Below, piece by piece: positions 43,326 to 53,995 of a DNA stretch of 64,000 nt (its first letter is position 1; every line of letters starts with the position of its first letter). The DNA comes from Rhizobium sp. ICMP 5592. Its GTDB lineage: Bacteria > Pseudomonadota > Alphaproteobacteria > Rhizobiales > Rhizobiaceae. The notes under the pieces are model-generated. The model searched no databases. It was not told the origin of the DNA and saw only the letters and a program-made list of their open reading frames with translations. Location of the stretch: NCBI RefSeq assembly GCF_009498525.1, contig NZ_QSNT01000001.1:124001-188000 (forward strand). Reading direction: 5' to 3'. The translations under genes and the position numbers were made by a program.

Positions 43326-44555
43326 TCAAGCCGGCGTACCAATCCGCCATTGATAAGGCGGAGGCGTACCATTGACGGCGAAATCCCCGATGATGCGGTC
43401 CTTGTAGATACGAGGGTTGTGAGAGGAGAGTGTGCGGGCATTGCGCCAGTGGCGGTCCAGCCCGTTTGGCTTCTTGGTCGCCGAGGCGCCCAATGCGTCG
43501 AAGAGGATGGTGGATGCCTGCAGGGTCAGATCCGAAATAACAGTCTGGGCCTGCGCCGTTTCGAGTTCGGCGATCGCGTTCACCTTCTCCTCCAGCTCCG
43601 GATCGTCGATAAAGCGGGTGTCGAACGCCCGCTGGATCGCCGCTGCCGCCTGAAGCACGATAGCGCTCGAACTATAGGCACCGCCACGGATGCGTCCGAC
43701 GACCTGCAGAACCTGCGGATCCTGGCTGGAGCGGGGGCCGGCCGCATGGGTATAGGTCCGCGTGCGCTCCGCAACGGCCTTGGCGACATCATTGGTGATC
43801 GCCCGACCGATGCCCGCAAGGGTCGCCAGATGGACGAGCTGATAGAAGGCGGCACCATATTTGAAGCGATCGTCATCGAGCACGATGTCGTCTTCGGTCA
43901 CCTTGACGTTGGTGAATGCGGTCGTGCCGCTTGCCGTCAAGACTTGGCCAAATCCATCCCAGTCGTCGACAACCTCGACGCCTTCGGCATGACGGCGCAC
44001 GGCAACCGCGATCCCCTCGCCGTTCGCATTGGAGGCTCCGACGTCGATCCAGTCGGCATAGAGCGAACCGGTCGTATAATATTTGGCGCCATTGAGAACC
44101 AGGGAACCGTCCTCGCCCGAAACATGAGTCGAGAAGCGGTCGAGCCCCGCTGCGTTACCAATCTCCGTCCAGGCGCTGCCGACGATCTCTCCACGGCCGA
44201 TCCGCTCGAACCAGACCTTCTGCCGCTCCGCCGACTTCGAATTGAGAATGTCCTCGGTGAAGCCGAAATGGGCGCGCAGCGCCTGGGTGATGTTGGAATC
44301 CGCCGCTGAAAGCTCGATCAGGAGATTGAAGAATTCCGGCAGCGTCGCACCCTGCCCGCCATGCGCGCGCGGCAGGCGAACCGCACCGAAACCGGCCTGC
44401 TTGAGCCTTTTGATGACGTCGTAAGGCAGATCGCGCTCCAGTTCGCGGCGGACGGCATCCTTGGCAATATCGCTGAAAATCGGGCGGAACGGTGCCGCGA
44501 TCGTCTCGTATCTCTCACTCGGGCCGGCGCCCCAGCCTTGTGCGATCTGTGTCAT
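43326..44555 (-). CDS. Acyl-CoA dehydrogenase-fold flavin monooxygenase (SfnB/DszC-like)
   Basis: 409 residues with the acyl-CoA dehydrogenase fold: helical N-terminal domain, central beta domain (GSAWTEIGNAAGLDRFSTHV), and C-terminal four-helix domain with ATKKPNGLDRHWRNARTLSS. The last motif is typical of the FMNH2-using DszC/SfnB branch rather than true acyl-CoA dehydrogenases. Relatives oxygenate organic sulfur compounds. It overlaps the LivF-type gene by one base, so it belongs to the same operon. Substrate unknown. Confidence 0.86.
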   Translation of the reverse strand: MTQIAQGWGAGPSERYETIAAPFRPIFSDIAKDAVRRELERDLPYDVIKRLKQAGFGAVRLPRAHGGQGATLPEFFNLLIELSAADSNITQALRAHFGFTEDILNSKSAERQKVWFERIGRGEIVGSAWTEIGNAAGLDRFSTHVSGEDGSLVLNGAKYYTTGSLYADWIDVGASNANGEGIAVAVRRHAEGVEVVDDWDGFGQVLTASGTTAFTNVKVTEDDIVLDDDRFKYGAAFYQLVHLATLAGIGRAITNDVAKAVAERTRTYTHAAGPRSSQDPQVLQVVGRIRGGAYSSSAIVLQAAAAIQRAFDTRFIDDPELEEKVNAIAELETAQAQTVISDLTLQASTILFDALGASATKKPNGLDRHWRNARTLSSHNPRIYKDRIIGDFAVNGTPPPYQWRIGTPA

Positions 44556-45352
44556 CAGTGTGGGTATCCCTGTTGGTCCTGTGTTTCGGCGCGGTTGCCG
44601 CCGAGATAGAAATCATGGACGTCGTCGCGCGCCCGCAGCTCCTCCGCCGTCCCAGAAATGGCGACGCGGCCGTTTTCGAGAATGTAGCCGTAGTCGGCAT
44701 AGCGCAGCGCCAGATTGACGTTCTGCTCGGCGATCAGAAAGCTGACGCCGCCCTGCTTGTTGAGGGTGTGGATGATTTCGAAAATCTCCTGCACAATGAT
44801 CGGCGCAAGGCCCATCGAGGGCTCGTCGAGAAGCAGGAGCCGCGGCTTGGTCATCAGAGCGCGACCGATCGCGACCATCTGCTGTTCACCGCCGGAGGTA
44901 AGGCCGGCTTTCGTCCGGCGCTTTTCCTTGAGCCGTGGAAACCAGCTATAGATCTGTTCCAGATCGGCCTGTAGGTCACGTCGCTTGGGGCGGCGCAGGA
45001 AGCCGCCGGACAGGATATTTTCCTCGACTGTCAGCTGCGGAAAACAGTGCCGCCCCTCGAGAACCTGGACAACACCCTTGGCCACCAGCCGCGAGGCGGA
45101 CAGGCGATTGACCGTCTCTCCGTCCCAGGTGATCGACCCTCGGCTCACATGGCCACGCTCTGGGCCGAGCAGGTTCGATATGGCTTTCAGCGTTGTCGTC
45201 TTTCCGGCGCCGTTGGCCCCGAGGAGGGCGACGATCGCGCCCGCCTCGACCTTGAGCGAGACGTCCCTCACGGCCAGGATTGCCTGGCCATAGAGAGCCT
45301 CGATGGTGCGGACCTCAAGCTGCCCGCCCTGTGTTGCGCCAACAGCGCTCAT
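44555..45352 (-). CDS. Liv-type ABC transporter ATP-binding protein (LivF)
   Basis: 265 residues. Walker A is LGANGAGKTTTLKAISNLLG, the signature SGGEQQMVAIGRALM and Walker B LLLLDEPSMGLAP, with the LivF-specific ending around FLIAEQNVNLALRYADYGYI. Its N-terminal motif VRTIEALYGQAILAVRDVSL is also LivF-like. It pairs with the LivG-type ATPase at 48753 to drive the two membrane proteins of the importer. Confidence 0.94.
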   Translation of the reverse strand: MSAVGATQGGQLEVRTIEALYGQAILAVRDVSLKVEAGAIVALLGANGAGKTTTLKAISNLLGPERGHVSRGSITWDGETVNRLSASRLVAKGVVQVLEGRHCFPQLTVEENILSGGFLRRPKRRDLQADLEQIYSWFPRLKEKRRTKAGLTSGGEQQMVAIGRALMTKPRLLLLDEPSMGLAPIIVQEIFEIIHTLNKQGGVSFLIAEQNVNLALRYADYGYILENGRVAISGTAEELRARDDVHDFYLGGNRAETQDQQGYPH

Positions 45353-45367
45353 CGGTTCACCCGCCCG

Positions 45368-46705
45368 TCAGTTCGCCACCGGCTCGCGCGGGGGCAGGTT
45401 CTTTTCCTTGGCATAGGCGGCGGCCTTGGCGAAGATCGCATCCTTGAAGAGCGGCCTGTCGCCCTTCAGCCAGCCGGTGACGGCATTCCATTTGGTGCCG
45501 TCCCACTGCACGATCTTGGCGGCCGGCTGCCCCTCGTGGTCCTGCGGCGTCACCTTGAGCGGGCTCAGCAGGCCGGTGGCGCCAAGCTCCTCGATCCGCT
45601 CCGCCGTGATGTCGAGATGCTCGACGGCCCAATGACCCTCTTCCTTGGTCAGCGGACGATTACCAAACTTCGCCTGTCCGGTGCGCAAGACCTCGGTGAA
45701 GATGATCGCCTGGACGAGGCCGGCATTGTAATAGACTGAGCCGAACTTGGTGGGGTCCTTGAGATCGCCCTTGCCGGCGTCGATGATGTTCTTCTTCAGC
45801 TCCTGGCTGATCTTGAAATCGGTGCCGGACGGATAGACGGAGACGGCGAGGTAATTCTTGGCCGCAGCCCCTGCCGGACGCGCGTCTTCCTCGGAACCCG
45901 TCCAGATATCACCGATGATCCGGTCTGCCGGGAAGCCGACGCGAGCGGCCGTCTTCAGGCCGACCGGCGACATCACGCCCCAGGCGCGGAAGAATACCCA
46001 ATCGACACCGGCGCGCTTGATCTGCTGCCATTGTGCCTGCTGCTGCTCGCCCGGATGCGGCACGGGGATCTGAATGTCCTCGAACCCATACTTCTTGGCG
46101 AGGATATCCATCGGCTGGATGGTTTCGCGCCCGTATCCGGAATCGTGGTAGAGCGTGGCGATCTTCAGACCCTTCAGCTTGTCATAGCCGCCGACCTGAT
46201 TGGCGATATGCTCGATGACGATCGAGGCTTCCGTCCAGTAATCGAAGAGAAGCGGAAACTGGTAAGGGAAAACATTGCCATCAACGGCATCGCCGCGGCC
46301 GCCGGCGACCGACACGATCGGCAGCTGATCGATGCGTGCCTTGTCGGAAATCGCGGCATCGAAGCCACTCGACGTGGTGAAGAGGGCCGCGACCGGCGCA
46401 CCGGCATAGCCGTTCTTGTAGCGCTCATAGCATTCGAATGCGCGCTCCAGCGTATAGGCGGTCTCGCATTCCTGTACGAAAATCTTGACGCCGTTGACGC
46501 CACCTTTCTCGTTTATGTAGTTGAAATAATCGCGATATCCGGCCCATTGCGGAATACCCGATGGGGCATAGGGACCGGTACGATAGGAAAACAGCGGAAA
46601 GAGCTGCTGTCCTGTCCCTTCCTCCGCGAAGGAGGGCGTAACTACCGCAGACGCTGCGATAGCGATCGCCCCGGCCAGCACAAGTGTTTTCTTGAAAAAT
46701 GACAT
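45368..46705 (-). CDS. Liv-type ABC transporter substrate-binding protein
   Basis: 445 residues, longer than the usual 370-400 of LivJ-type proteins. The signal peptide is MSFFKKTLVLAGAIAIAASA with cleavage after TPSFA. The Peripla_BP_6 fold includes YINEKGGVNGVKIFVQECET and IATLYHDSGYGRETIQPMDI, and the C-terminal region has DITAERIEELGATGLLSPLK. Despite the transporter family name these proteins bind many ligands, including aromatic acids, urea and amides. Context here suggests a sulfur-containing organic compound. Confidence 0.92.
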   Translation of the reverse strand: MSFFKKTLVLAGAIAIAASAVVTPSFAEEGTGQQLFPLFSYRTGPYAPSGIPQWAGYRDYFNYINEKGGVNGVKIFVQECETAYTLERAFECYERYKNGYAGAPVAALFTTSSGFDAAISDKARIDQLPIVSVAGGRGDAVDGNVFPYQFPLLFDYWTEASIVIEHIANQVGGYDKLKGLKIATLYHDSGYGRETIQPMDILAKKYGFEDIQIPVPHPGEQQQAQWQQIKRAGVDWVFFRAWGVMSPVGLKTAARVGFPADRIIGDIWTGSEEDARPAGAAAKNYLAVSVYPSGTDFKISQELKKNIIDAGKGDLKDPTKFGSVYYNAGLVQAIIFTEVLRTGQAKFGNRPLTKEEGHWAVEHLDITAERIEELGATGLLSPLKVTPQDHEGQPAAKIVQWDGTKWNAVTGWLKGDRPLFKDAIFAKAAAYAKEKNLPPREPVAN

Positions 46706-46796
46706 TGGAAACCTCGTTGGTGCAATGAAAGAAGGCGGTGCCTGACTGCTTCAGAGGAGGAACCCGGCGCCGGAGGTTCGCCCTTGTTTGAATTGT

Positions 46797-47858
46797 CTAT
46801 GTCGCCGAGCGCTTCCATTTGCCGATGCCGGCCGCCGCCCGACGTATCAGCGCGGCGAGCCCGTCCGGCTCCTTGATCAGGATCAGGATGATGATCACGC
46901 CGAAGATGACGCGCTGGAGATTGGTCAGCGCGCCCTGATCACCCAGAAACGAAAGGTTGGCGGCGAGCACGATGCGGTCGAGCAGGATCGGCGTCAGCAC
47001 GATGAAGGCCGCGCCGAGAAAATTGCCGAAGATCGTTGCGGTGCCGCCGATCAGGACGATGAAGAGCACCTGAAACGACTTGTCGAGATTGAAGGTATGG
47101 GCGTCTGAGGTGCCGAGATAGGCGAAACCCCAGAGAACACCGGTTACGCCGAGAAAGAAAGAGCTGATCGCATAGGCCTGCAGCTTGCGGCGCGCGATAC
47201 GGATGCCGATCACCGAGGCGGCGGTGTCCATATCGCGGATCGCCATCCACTCGCGCCCGAGACGGCTCTTGACGATCAGGAAGGCAAGGCCGATCAGCGC
47301 CGTGGCAACCGAGATCGCCAGCAGGTATCGGCCGGCGGGGGATTGGAGATCGTGCCCAAGAAACGCCAGACGCGGCGCCGAGATCGTCAGCGACTGGCTG
47401 TCGTTGGAGAACCAGGTGAAGTTGCTGAAGACCCATTCGAAGAAGAACTGGGCACCAAGCGTCGAGGCGCCGAGATAGAAGCCCTTGATCCGGAGCGCCG
47501 GAAGCCCGAAGACGATGCCGGCGGCAGCGGCGACGAGACCCGAGATCAGAAGCACCACCGGCAGCGGCAGGAAGGGTGCTCGCAGGATCAGATTATAGGC
47601 GGTGAATGCCCCGATCGACATGAAGGCCGCCGATCCCAAAGACACCAGCCCGGCATAGCCCATCAGCAGGTTGAGGCTGATCCCGGCAAGGCCCATGACC
47701 AGCGTCGGGATGATAATCGAGCTTAGCCAATAGTCGCTGGCACCGAAGGGCACCGCGACGAAGAGCACCAAAAGTGCGGCAATGACAGCCAGGATGCGCA
47801 GGTTGCTTCTCGGCGATGTGGCTCCGGCCCCGGCGAGCACGTTGTTGGAAACGCTCAT
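46797..47858 (-). CDS. Liv-type ABC transporter permease (LivM)
   Basis: 353 residues, about ten membrane spans, with LivM marks: LAGISLNLLMGYAGLVSLGS near the start and GWKR-like FLIVKSRLGREWMAIRDMDT in the cytoplasmic loop. It is 3 bp after the LivH-type gene and forms the heterodimeric channel with it. Confidence 0.94.
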   Translation of the reverse strand: MSVSNNVLAGAGATSPRSNLRILAVIAALLVLFVAVPFGASDYWLSSIIIPTLVMGLAGISLNLLMGYAGLVSLGSAAFMSIGAFTAYNLILRAPFLPLPVVLLISGLVAAAAGIVFGLPALRIKGFYLGASTLGAQFFFEWVFSNFTWFSNDSQSLTISAPRLAFLGHDLQSPAGRYLLAISVATALIGLAFLIVKSRLGREWMAIRDMDTAASVIGIRIARRKLQAYAISSFFLGVTGVLWGFAYLGTSDAHTFNLDKSFQVLFIVLIGGTATIFGNFLGAAFIVLTPILLDRIVLAANLSFLGDQGALTNLQRVIFGVIIILILIKEPDGLAALIRRAAAGIGKWKRSAT

Positions 47859-47861
47859 GGA

Positions 47862-48743
47862 TCAGACCCTTTCGATGGCGCGGTCGCCGAAAAGGCCGGC
47901 CGGGCGGACGAGGAGGAAGGCGACCGCCAGGATGTAGGCGAACCAGGTGGAAACGCTGCCGCCGACCAATGGGCCGATATAGATATCGGCCAACGATTCA
48001 GCCGCGCCGACGATCAGACCGCCGACAATGGCGCCGGGAATGGAGGAGAAGCCGCCGATGATGAGCACCGGCAGAGCTTTCAGCGTGATCAGCGACAGCG
48101 AATACTGCACGCCCTGCCGCGCACCCCAGAGAAGGCCGGCAACCAGCGCCACGATCCCCGCAACACTCCAGACGATACGCCAGATCTGCGGCAGGCGGAT
48201 GCCGATCGACTGGGCGGCGAGCGTATCGTCGGCAACGGCGCGCAGCGAGATCCCCATGCGGGTCTTGCTAAAGACGATGGCAAGGACAACGACGAGCCCG
48301 ATCACGATCAGCGAGGCGACGATATCGAACTGGCTGATCAATATGCCGCCGAAATCGGTGGCGATATCATCGATGCCAATATCGAGCATATGCACATCCG
48401 TGCCGAGGAAAAACTGTGTCGCGCCCTCGATGACGAAGCTTAAGCCCAACGTCGCCATGAATAGGGTCAGCGGATCGCGGTTGCGCAGCGGCCTGAGAAC
48501 GAGGGCTTCGATCACGATCGCCGTCGCGATCATCACGCCTGAGGTGATGGCAAAGGCGACCCAGAAGGAAATACCCCGTTCGACCAGCGTGACGAATGTC
48601 AGCGCCGAAAGGAACACCATCGCGCCCTGCGCGAAGTTGAAGACGCCGGAGGCCTTGTAGATCAGCACGAAGCCGATGGCGACCAGGCCGTACATCAGGC
48701 CGGCGAAGAGACCGGTGATCAGGGTTTCGAGAAAATATCCCAT
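47862..48743 (-). CDS. Liv-type ABC transporter permease (LivH)
   Basis: 293 residues, eight or so membrane spans, with LivH marks: GLMYGLVAIGFVLIYKASGV (start) and FSSIPGAIVGGLIVGAAESL (end). Nine bp separate it from the LivG-type gene. It is the partner of the LivM protein encoded directly downstream. Confidence 0.94.
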   Translation of the reverse strand: MGYFLETLITGLFAGLMYGLVAIGFVLIYKASGVFNFAQGAMVFLSALTFVTLVERGISFWVAFAITSGVMIATAIVIEALVLRPLRNRDPLTLFMATLGLSFVIEGATQFFLGTDVHMLDIGIDDIATDFGGILISQFDIVASLIVIGLVVVLAIVFSKTRMGISLRAVADDTLAAQSIGIRLPQIWRIVWSVAGIVALVAGLLWGARQGVQYSLSLITLKALPVLIIGGFSSIPGAIVGGLIVGAAESLADIYIGPLVGGSVSTWFAYILAVAFLLVRPAGLFGDRAIERV

Positions 48744-48752
48744 CTCCGCCCC

Positions 48753-49523
48753 CTAGTGAACCGTGCCGAGATAGGCAGAGATGACGTCGGGATTGGTGCG
48801 GATCTCATCCGGTCCGCCGTCCGCGACCTTGCGGCCGTAATCCAGCACGACCACATGGCTCGCCAGGCCGAGCACGATGCCGACATCATGCTCGATCAGG
48901 ACGATGGTTGTGCCGAAGGCGCGATTGACCTCGGCAATCACCCGGCTCATATCCCGCTTCTCATCCTGGTTCATGCCCGCCATGGGTTCGTCGAGGAGCA
49001 GGAGCTTGGGCGACGCGGCAAGCGCCCGTCCGAGATCGACCCGCTTCTGAACGCCGTATGGCAAGGTCGAAACGACCGTGTCGGCATGGGATTCGAGGCC
49101 GAGGAAGGAGATGATCTTCCTCGCCCGGGTCTCGAAATCGCGCCGCTCGGCGGCATCGCGGCCGAAGCGGAAAATGTTTTCGAGGAAGCTCGCCTTGCCG
49201 TGGCGGGAAATGCCCGCAAGCACGTTTTCCCTCACCGTCAGGCGGCGAAACAGCGCGTTATGCTGAAAGGTGCGGCCGATGCCGAGATGGGCGGCCTTGA
49301 AGAGATGGATGGCCTCGAACCGCTCGCCATCGAAGACGACATCGCCGGAATCGGCCCGGTAAACGCCGTTGATGACGTTGAGCAGGGAGCTTTTGCCCGC
49401 ACCGTTGGGGCCGATCAGCGCGCAGATTTCTCCCTTCGCGACACTGAAGCTCAACGCATTGAGCGCGCGCACGCCCTTGAAGGACAGGGATACGTCATGG
49501 AGTTCAAGCAGGCCGGCCATCAT
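48753..49523 (-). CDS. Liv-type ABC transporter ATP-binding protein (LivG)
   Basis: 256 residues. Walker A is GPNGAGKSSLLNVINGVY, Walker B LLLLDEPMAGMNQDEK, and the LivG-specific end VLDYGRKVADGGPDEI is present. In the signature region, VSTLPYGVQKRVDLGRALAA, the usual LSGGQ is changed to LPYGVQ, which is normal for LivG. Its ATG overlaps the upstream monooxygenase stop by 4 bases. Confidence 0.94.
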   Translation of the reverse strand: MMAGLLELHDVSLSFKGVRALNALSFSVAKGEICALIGPNGAGKSSLLNVINGVYRADSGDVVFDGERFEAIHLFKAAHLGIGRTFQHNALFRRLTVRENVLAGISRHGKASFLENIFRFGRDAAERRDFETRARKIISFLGLESHADTVVSTLPYGVQKRVDLGRALAASPKLLLLDEPMAGMNQDEKRDMSRVIAEVNRAFGTTIVLIEHDVGIVLGLASHVVVLDYGRKVADGGPDEIRTNPDVISAYLGTVH

Positions 49524-50944
49524 GCACCGACCGATTTCAGCGGCAGAGATGCGTCAACTGTCTCCGCCTCGCGCCGCTTCACGGCTTCGATGTCGCGGAA
49601 ATCGTTCGCAGGGTGGTTGACGGGCAGGTAAGGTCCGTCGCCGAAGAGTTTTTCACGCAAGGTTCCGGGCTTGTAGGCCGTGGGATAGGCACCGCGCTTT
49701 TGCAGCTCCGGCACGATATGGCCGACAATATCCTCGAAGCTGTCGGGCGTCACCGCATAGGCGATGTTGAACCCGTCGACGTCGGTATCTTCGACCCATT
49801 CCTGCAGGATATCGGCGATGCGTTCGGATGAGCCGACGAAGACAGGCCCCATGCCGCCGATGCCGCCAAACTGCGCGAGCTCATCGATGGTCCAGGACTT
49901 GTCGCCGCCGGCAATGTGCTCGACGAAGGAGTGGATCGCATTGGTTTCGATCCTCTCGACCACGTCGGTCGGTGCATATTGCCCGAAGTCGATACCGCTC
50001 CAGCCGGACATGAAGGTCAGCGAGCCGTCATAGGAGACGTAGCTCTTGTAGTCCTCGAACTTCTTCTGCGCCTTCTCTTCCGTTTCGTCGGTGATGATGG
50101 TGACCAGCGTATAGATGAACACCTTCTTCGGATCGCGGCCGGCCGCGGCGATGCGCTGGCGAATATCCGCGACATAGTGCTTGAGGACGGATTTCGTCGG
50201 CGCGGCGACGAAGATGCACTCGGCATGGCCCGCCGCAAATGTCTTGCCTGGCCCTGAAGCACCAGCCTGATAGAGCACCGGCGTGCGTTGCGGCGAGGGC
50301 TCCGAGAGATGATAGCCCGGGACCTCGAAATATTTGCCCTTGTGGCCGATCTCGTGAACCTTGGACGGATCGGTGAAGATGCGACGATCGCGGTCGCGCT
50401 GTACGGCCCCCTCTTCCCAGCTCCCCTCGAAGAGCTTGTAGAGCACCTCGACATATTCGGCCGCGACTTCATAGCGGTTATCGTGCCGGCGAAGGCCACC
50501 CTGGCCGATATTCTTCGCGCCGCTCTCCAGATAGGAGGTGACGATGTTCCAGCCGACACGCCCTTTCGTATGATGGTCCGCCGTCGAAAGGCGCCGTGCG
50601 AAAGTGTAGGGATGCTCGAAGGATGTCGAAGCCGTAATCCCGATGCCGAGATGCTCCGTCGCAAGCGCGATGGGAGCCGCAAGCTGCAGTGGATCGTTGA
50701 CGGGGATCTGCGCCGCCTGCTCAATGGCGTGGTAATTCGACCCCTTGTAGACGTCGTAGTAGCCAATGACATCGGCAATGAAGACGCCATCGAATATGCC
50801 GCGCTCCAATGTGCGGGCAAGATCCTGCCAGTAGTCCAGATCCTTGTATTTCCAGGACTTGTCGCGGGGGTGCGCCCACAGGCCCGGCGATTGATGACCC
50901 ACGCAGTTCATGTCGAACGCGTTAAAACGAATTTGGCGGCTCAT
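49520..50944 (-). CDS. LLM-class flavin monooxygenase (NtaA/SnaA/DszA family)
   Basis: 474 residues from the ATG at 50944, the normal length of the NtaA/SnaA/DszA branch. Signatures are MNCVGHQSPGLWAHPRD, ERGIFDGVFIADVIGYYDVY, RVGWNIVTSYLESGAKNIG and VLYQAGASGPGKTFAAGHAE. Such enzymes use FMNH2 from a separate reductase; DszA opens dibenzothiophene sulfone and NtaA attacks nitrilotriacetate. As the first gene of an operon with a Liv-type importer and a DszC/SfnB-like oxygenase, it probably begins or completes breakdown of an imported sulfur compound. No flavin reductase gene adjoins. Confidence 0.9.
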   Translation of the reverse strand: MSRQIRFNAFDMNCVGHQSPGLWAHPRDKSWKYKDLDYWQDLARTLERGIFDGVFIADVIGYYDVYKGSNYHAIEQAAQIPVNDPLQLAAPIALATEHLGIGITASTSFEHPYTFARRLSTADHHTKGRVGWNIVTSYLESGAKNIGQGGLRRHDNRYEVAAEYVEVLYKLFEGSWEEGAVQRDRDRRIFTDPSKVHEIGHKGKYFEVPGYHLSEPSPQRTPVLYQAGASGPGKTFAAGHAECIFVAAPTKSVLKHYVADIRQRIAAAGRDPKKVFIYTLVTIITDETEEKAQKKFEDYKSYVSYDGSLTFMSGWSGIDFGQYAPTDVVERIETNAIHSFVEHIAGGDKSWTIDELAQFGGIGGMGPVFVGSSERIADILQEWVEDTDVDGFNIAYAVTPDSFEDIVGHIVPELQKRGAYPTAYKPGTLREKLFGDGPYLPVNHPANDFRDIEAVKRREAETVDASLPLKSVGA

Positions 50945-51632
50945 GACATTCCCCTGCTGAGTACCTGGACGGGCAGATGGGGAAATTAGGCGGGGAGATC
51001 CACGCAATACAGGAAATCTATGGTTTTAATGTATATAAAGAGGGATTATTTTGCCTCTCGGCCCAGCATGTAAAGGATTGATAAAATTTGGCGCCTGCCA
51101 GACCAGAGGCTGCGGCTGCTCTGCTCAACAGCGGCTCCACCAAGGATTTGAATCGAAGCGCCTGATCGTGAGCACTATGCGTCAAAGGCCGCCAAGCTCA
51201 TAAGGAGTGAACCGGATTGGCGGGTGACGGCGATCGTCTCGATGCTGGCTGGATGTACCTCACCGGGGGTGCACGACAAGGCGCGCAGCAAGATCAAACC
51301 AGCCAGCGACATGGGTAAAACCAAGTCAATGCGGCAAGATAGTGACGCTTACGTAAGACCCACTTTTTTCTCAAAGGGAAGATGCCATCTCCAGACTTTT
51401 CAGGCGGAGTCTGGAAACCAGCCACGCCCGCGCTCCGTTTAGCTCGTACGGCACCTAAACACATATATTCTACAAATTTAGTAGAAATTTGAAATTCCCT
51501 TCTCAGCTCCGCGACTTAAATTGCAGCGATGCTCTTTGCCAATTGCGATCCTTCTCGGGAAAATATCCTCGTTGGCATCCTCATAAGAGTGCTGCCAAGC
51601 AACGTTGAAGTGAAATCAGGAAGGAAACGCGA
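50945..51632. other. Long intergenic region before groES
   Basis: About 690 bases with no gene I would defend. The first 100 bases hold the promoter of the monooxygenase operon (AT-rich stretch 51010-51050). In 51150-51340 a frame reads YASKAAKLIRSEPDWRVTAI, which has protein-like composition and may be a gene remnant, but I cannot name it. The last 200 bases must contain the groES promoter; no full CIRCE element (TTAGCACTC-N9-GAGTGCTAA) is present, only GAGTGCT at 51586. Confidence 0.5.
51468..51486. promoter_or_regulatory. Inverted repeat upstream of groES
   Basis: TTCTAC-N7-GTAGAA lies 146 bases upstream of groES in an AT-rich stretch. It could be a regulator site for groES or mark the far end of its promoter region. 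There is no matching regulator nearby. Confidence 0.3.
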
Positions 51633-51920
51633 ATGGCATTTCGCCCATTGCATGATCGTGTCGTCATAAGGCGTCTCGAAAGCGAGGAGAAGACGCGGGG
51701 TGGCATCATCATCCCGGACACCGCCAAGGAAAAGCCCCAGGAGGGCGCCGTGGTCGCCGTTGGCCCGGGACTGCGCGATGAGAGCGGCAAGCTGGCGCCT
51801 CTCGACGTCAAGGCCGGCGACCGTGTGCTTTTCGGCAAGTGGTCCGGTACCGAGATCAAGATCGACGGCGAAGACCTGTTGATCCTCAAGGAAGCCGACA
51901 TCCTCGGCATTGTGGCCTAA
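51633..51920 (+). CDS. groES: Co-chaperonin GroES
   Basis: 95 residues, exact family length. The start is [20 protein letters not shown], the mobile loop [16 protein letters not shown] contains the GroEL-contacting IIIP, and the roof and base strands follow with [27 protein letters not shown] precedes the ATG. It caps the GroEL ring encoded 27 bp downstream. This pair is probably one of several in the genome, as is usual in rhizobia. Confidence 0.98.
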   Translation: MAFRPLHDRVVIRRLESEEKTRGGIIIPDTAKEKPQEGAVVAVGPGLRDESGKLAPLDVKAGDRVLFGKWSGTEIKIDGEDLLILKEADILGIVA

Positions 51921-53576
<1,656 letters not shown>

Positions 53577-53614
53577 GCCACTCATGTCGAAGTGTCACCG
53601 GCGGTGACGCATCC

Positions 53615-53642
53615 AGCGCGCGGCAACAGCATGCCGCGCGCT
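53615..53642 (+). terminator. Hairpin after groEL
   Basis: AGCGCGCGGCA (53615-53625) pairs perfectly with TGCCGCGCGCT (53632-53642) around a 6-base loop, 38 bases after the groEL stop. A smaller stem, GTCACC-GGC-GGTGAC, precedes it. There is no U-run, but an 11-bp GC stem right after the operon makes termination or 3-prime-end protection likely. Confidence 0.6.
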
Positions 53643-53837
53643 CTGGTTCGAGCCGGCGATTCCAAGCCGCCCGATCGCGCACACCCGGCCCGAACCCTCA
53701 GACCAAAAGGTTCCAGGCGCGACGCCCGCATTTTTCAAGTTCCCGCTAAATATTAGATATATATGTCAAATCCGGACACAAAATAGGTCAGTCCATATGT
53801 CGCCTTTGAAGCGCCGTGGGCGCATTATGAGCACAGT

Positions 53838-53955
53838 CAACGCAATCGGCGTTTCCCTCCTCCCGGTCTCGCTGCGTTGGCTGTTCCCTCTGGAGGTTTG
53901 ACCTTCAAACTTAAAGGGCTCCGGTTTTTGCCGAGAGCCCTTCTTTCTTTTCTGT
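53838..53955 (+). ncRNA. Candidate alpha-r14 (MmgR/suhB-like) small RNA
   Basis: Stem CAACGCA/TGCGTTG (53838-53844 with 53873-53879) encloses a loop carrying CCTCCTCCC (53856-53864), the anti-Shine-Dalgarno-like motif I recall as the hallmark of the alpha-r14 family. A linker with CTCTGGAGG follows, then a rho-independent terminator. The terminator stem is AAGGGCTC (53914-53921) with GAGCCCTT (53935-53942), followed by a T-rich run. It lies in the 418-bp gap between groEL and the DUF2891 gene with no ORF of its own. The family assignment is from memory of motif and layout. The 5-prime end is approximate. Confidence 0.62.
53914..53955 (+). terminator. Rho-independent terminator of the candidate small RNA
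   Basis: An 8-bp perfect stem (AAGGGCTC/GAGCCCTT), with an inner CGG/CCG pairing, closes a T-rich loop and is followed by TCTTTCTTTTC. This is the best canonical terminator in the window, yet no protein gene ends just upstream of it on this strand, which is the main reason to suspect a small RNA. Confidence 0.75.
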
Positions 53956-53995
53956 CGTGCCATCTCTGATGGCTCCTATCTAGCCAGTTCCTCGC

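Noticed and set aside
51224..51442. Small plus-strand open frame (72 codons) upstream of groES
   Set aside because: No ribosome site, no family resemblance and a basic low-complexity C-terminus; at best a remnant.
51487..51632. CIRCE heat-shock element before groES
   Set aside because: Only the GAGTGCT half-site at 51586 is present; no TTAGCACTC partner at the required 9-base spacing.
53766..53963. Minus-strand open frame of 65 codons across the small RNA region
   Set aside because: It overlaps the terminator hairpin and candidate RNA and its composition (Lys/Arg-rich start) is an artefact of the T-rich terminator tail.
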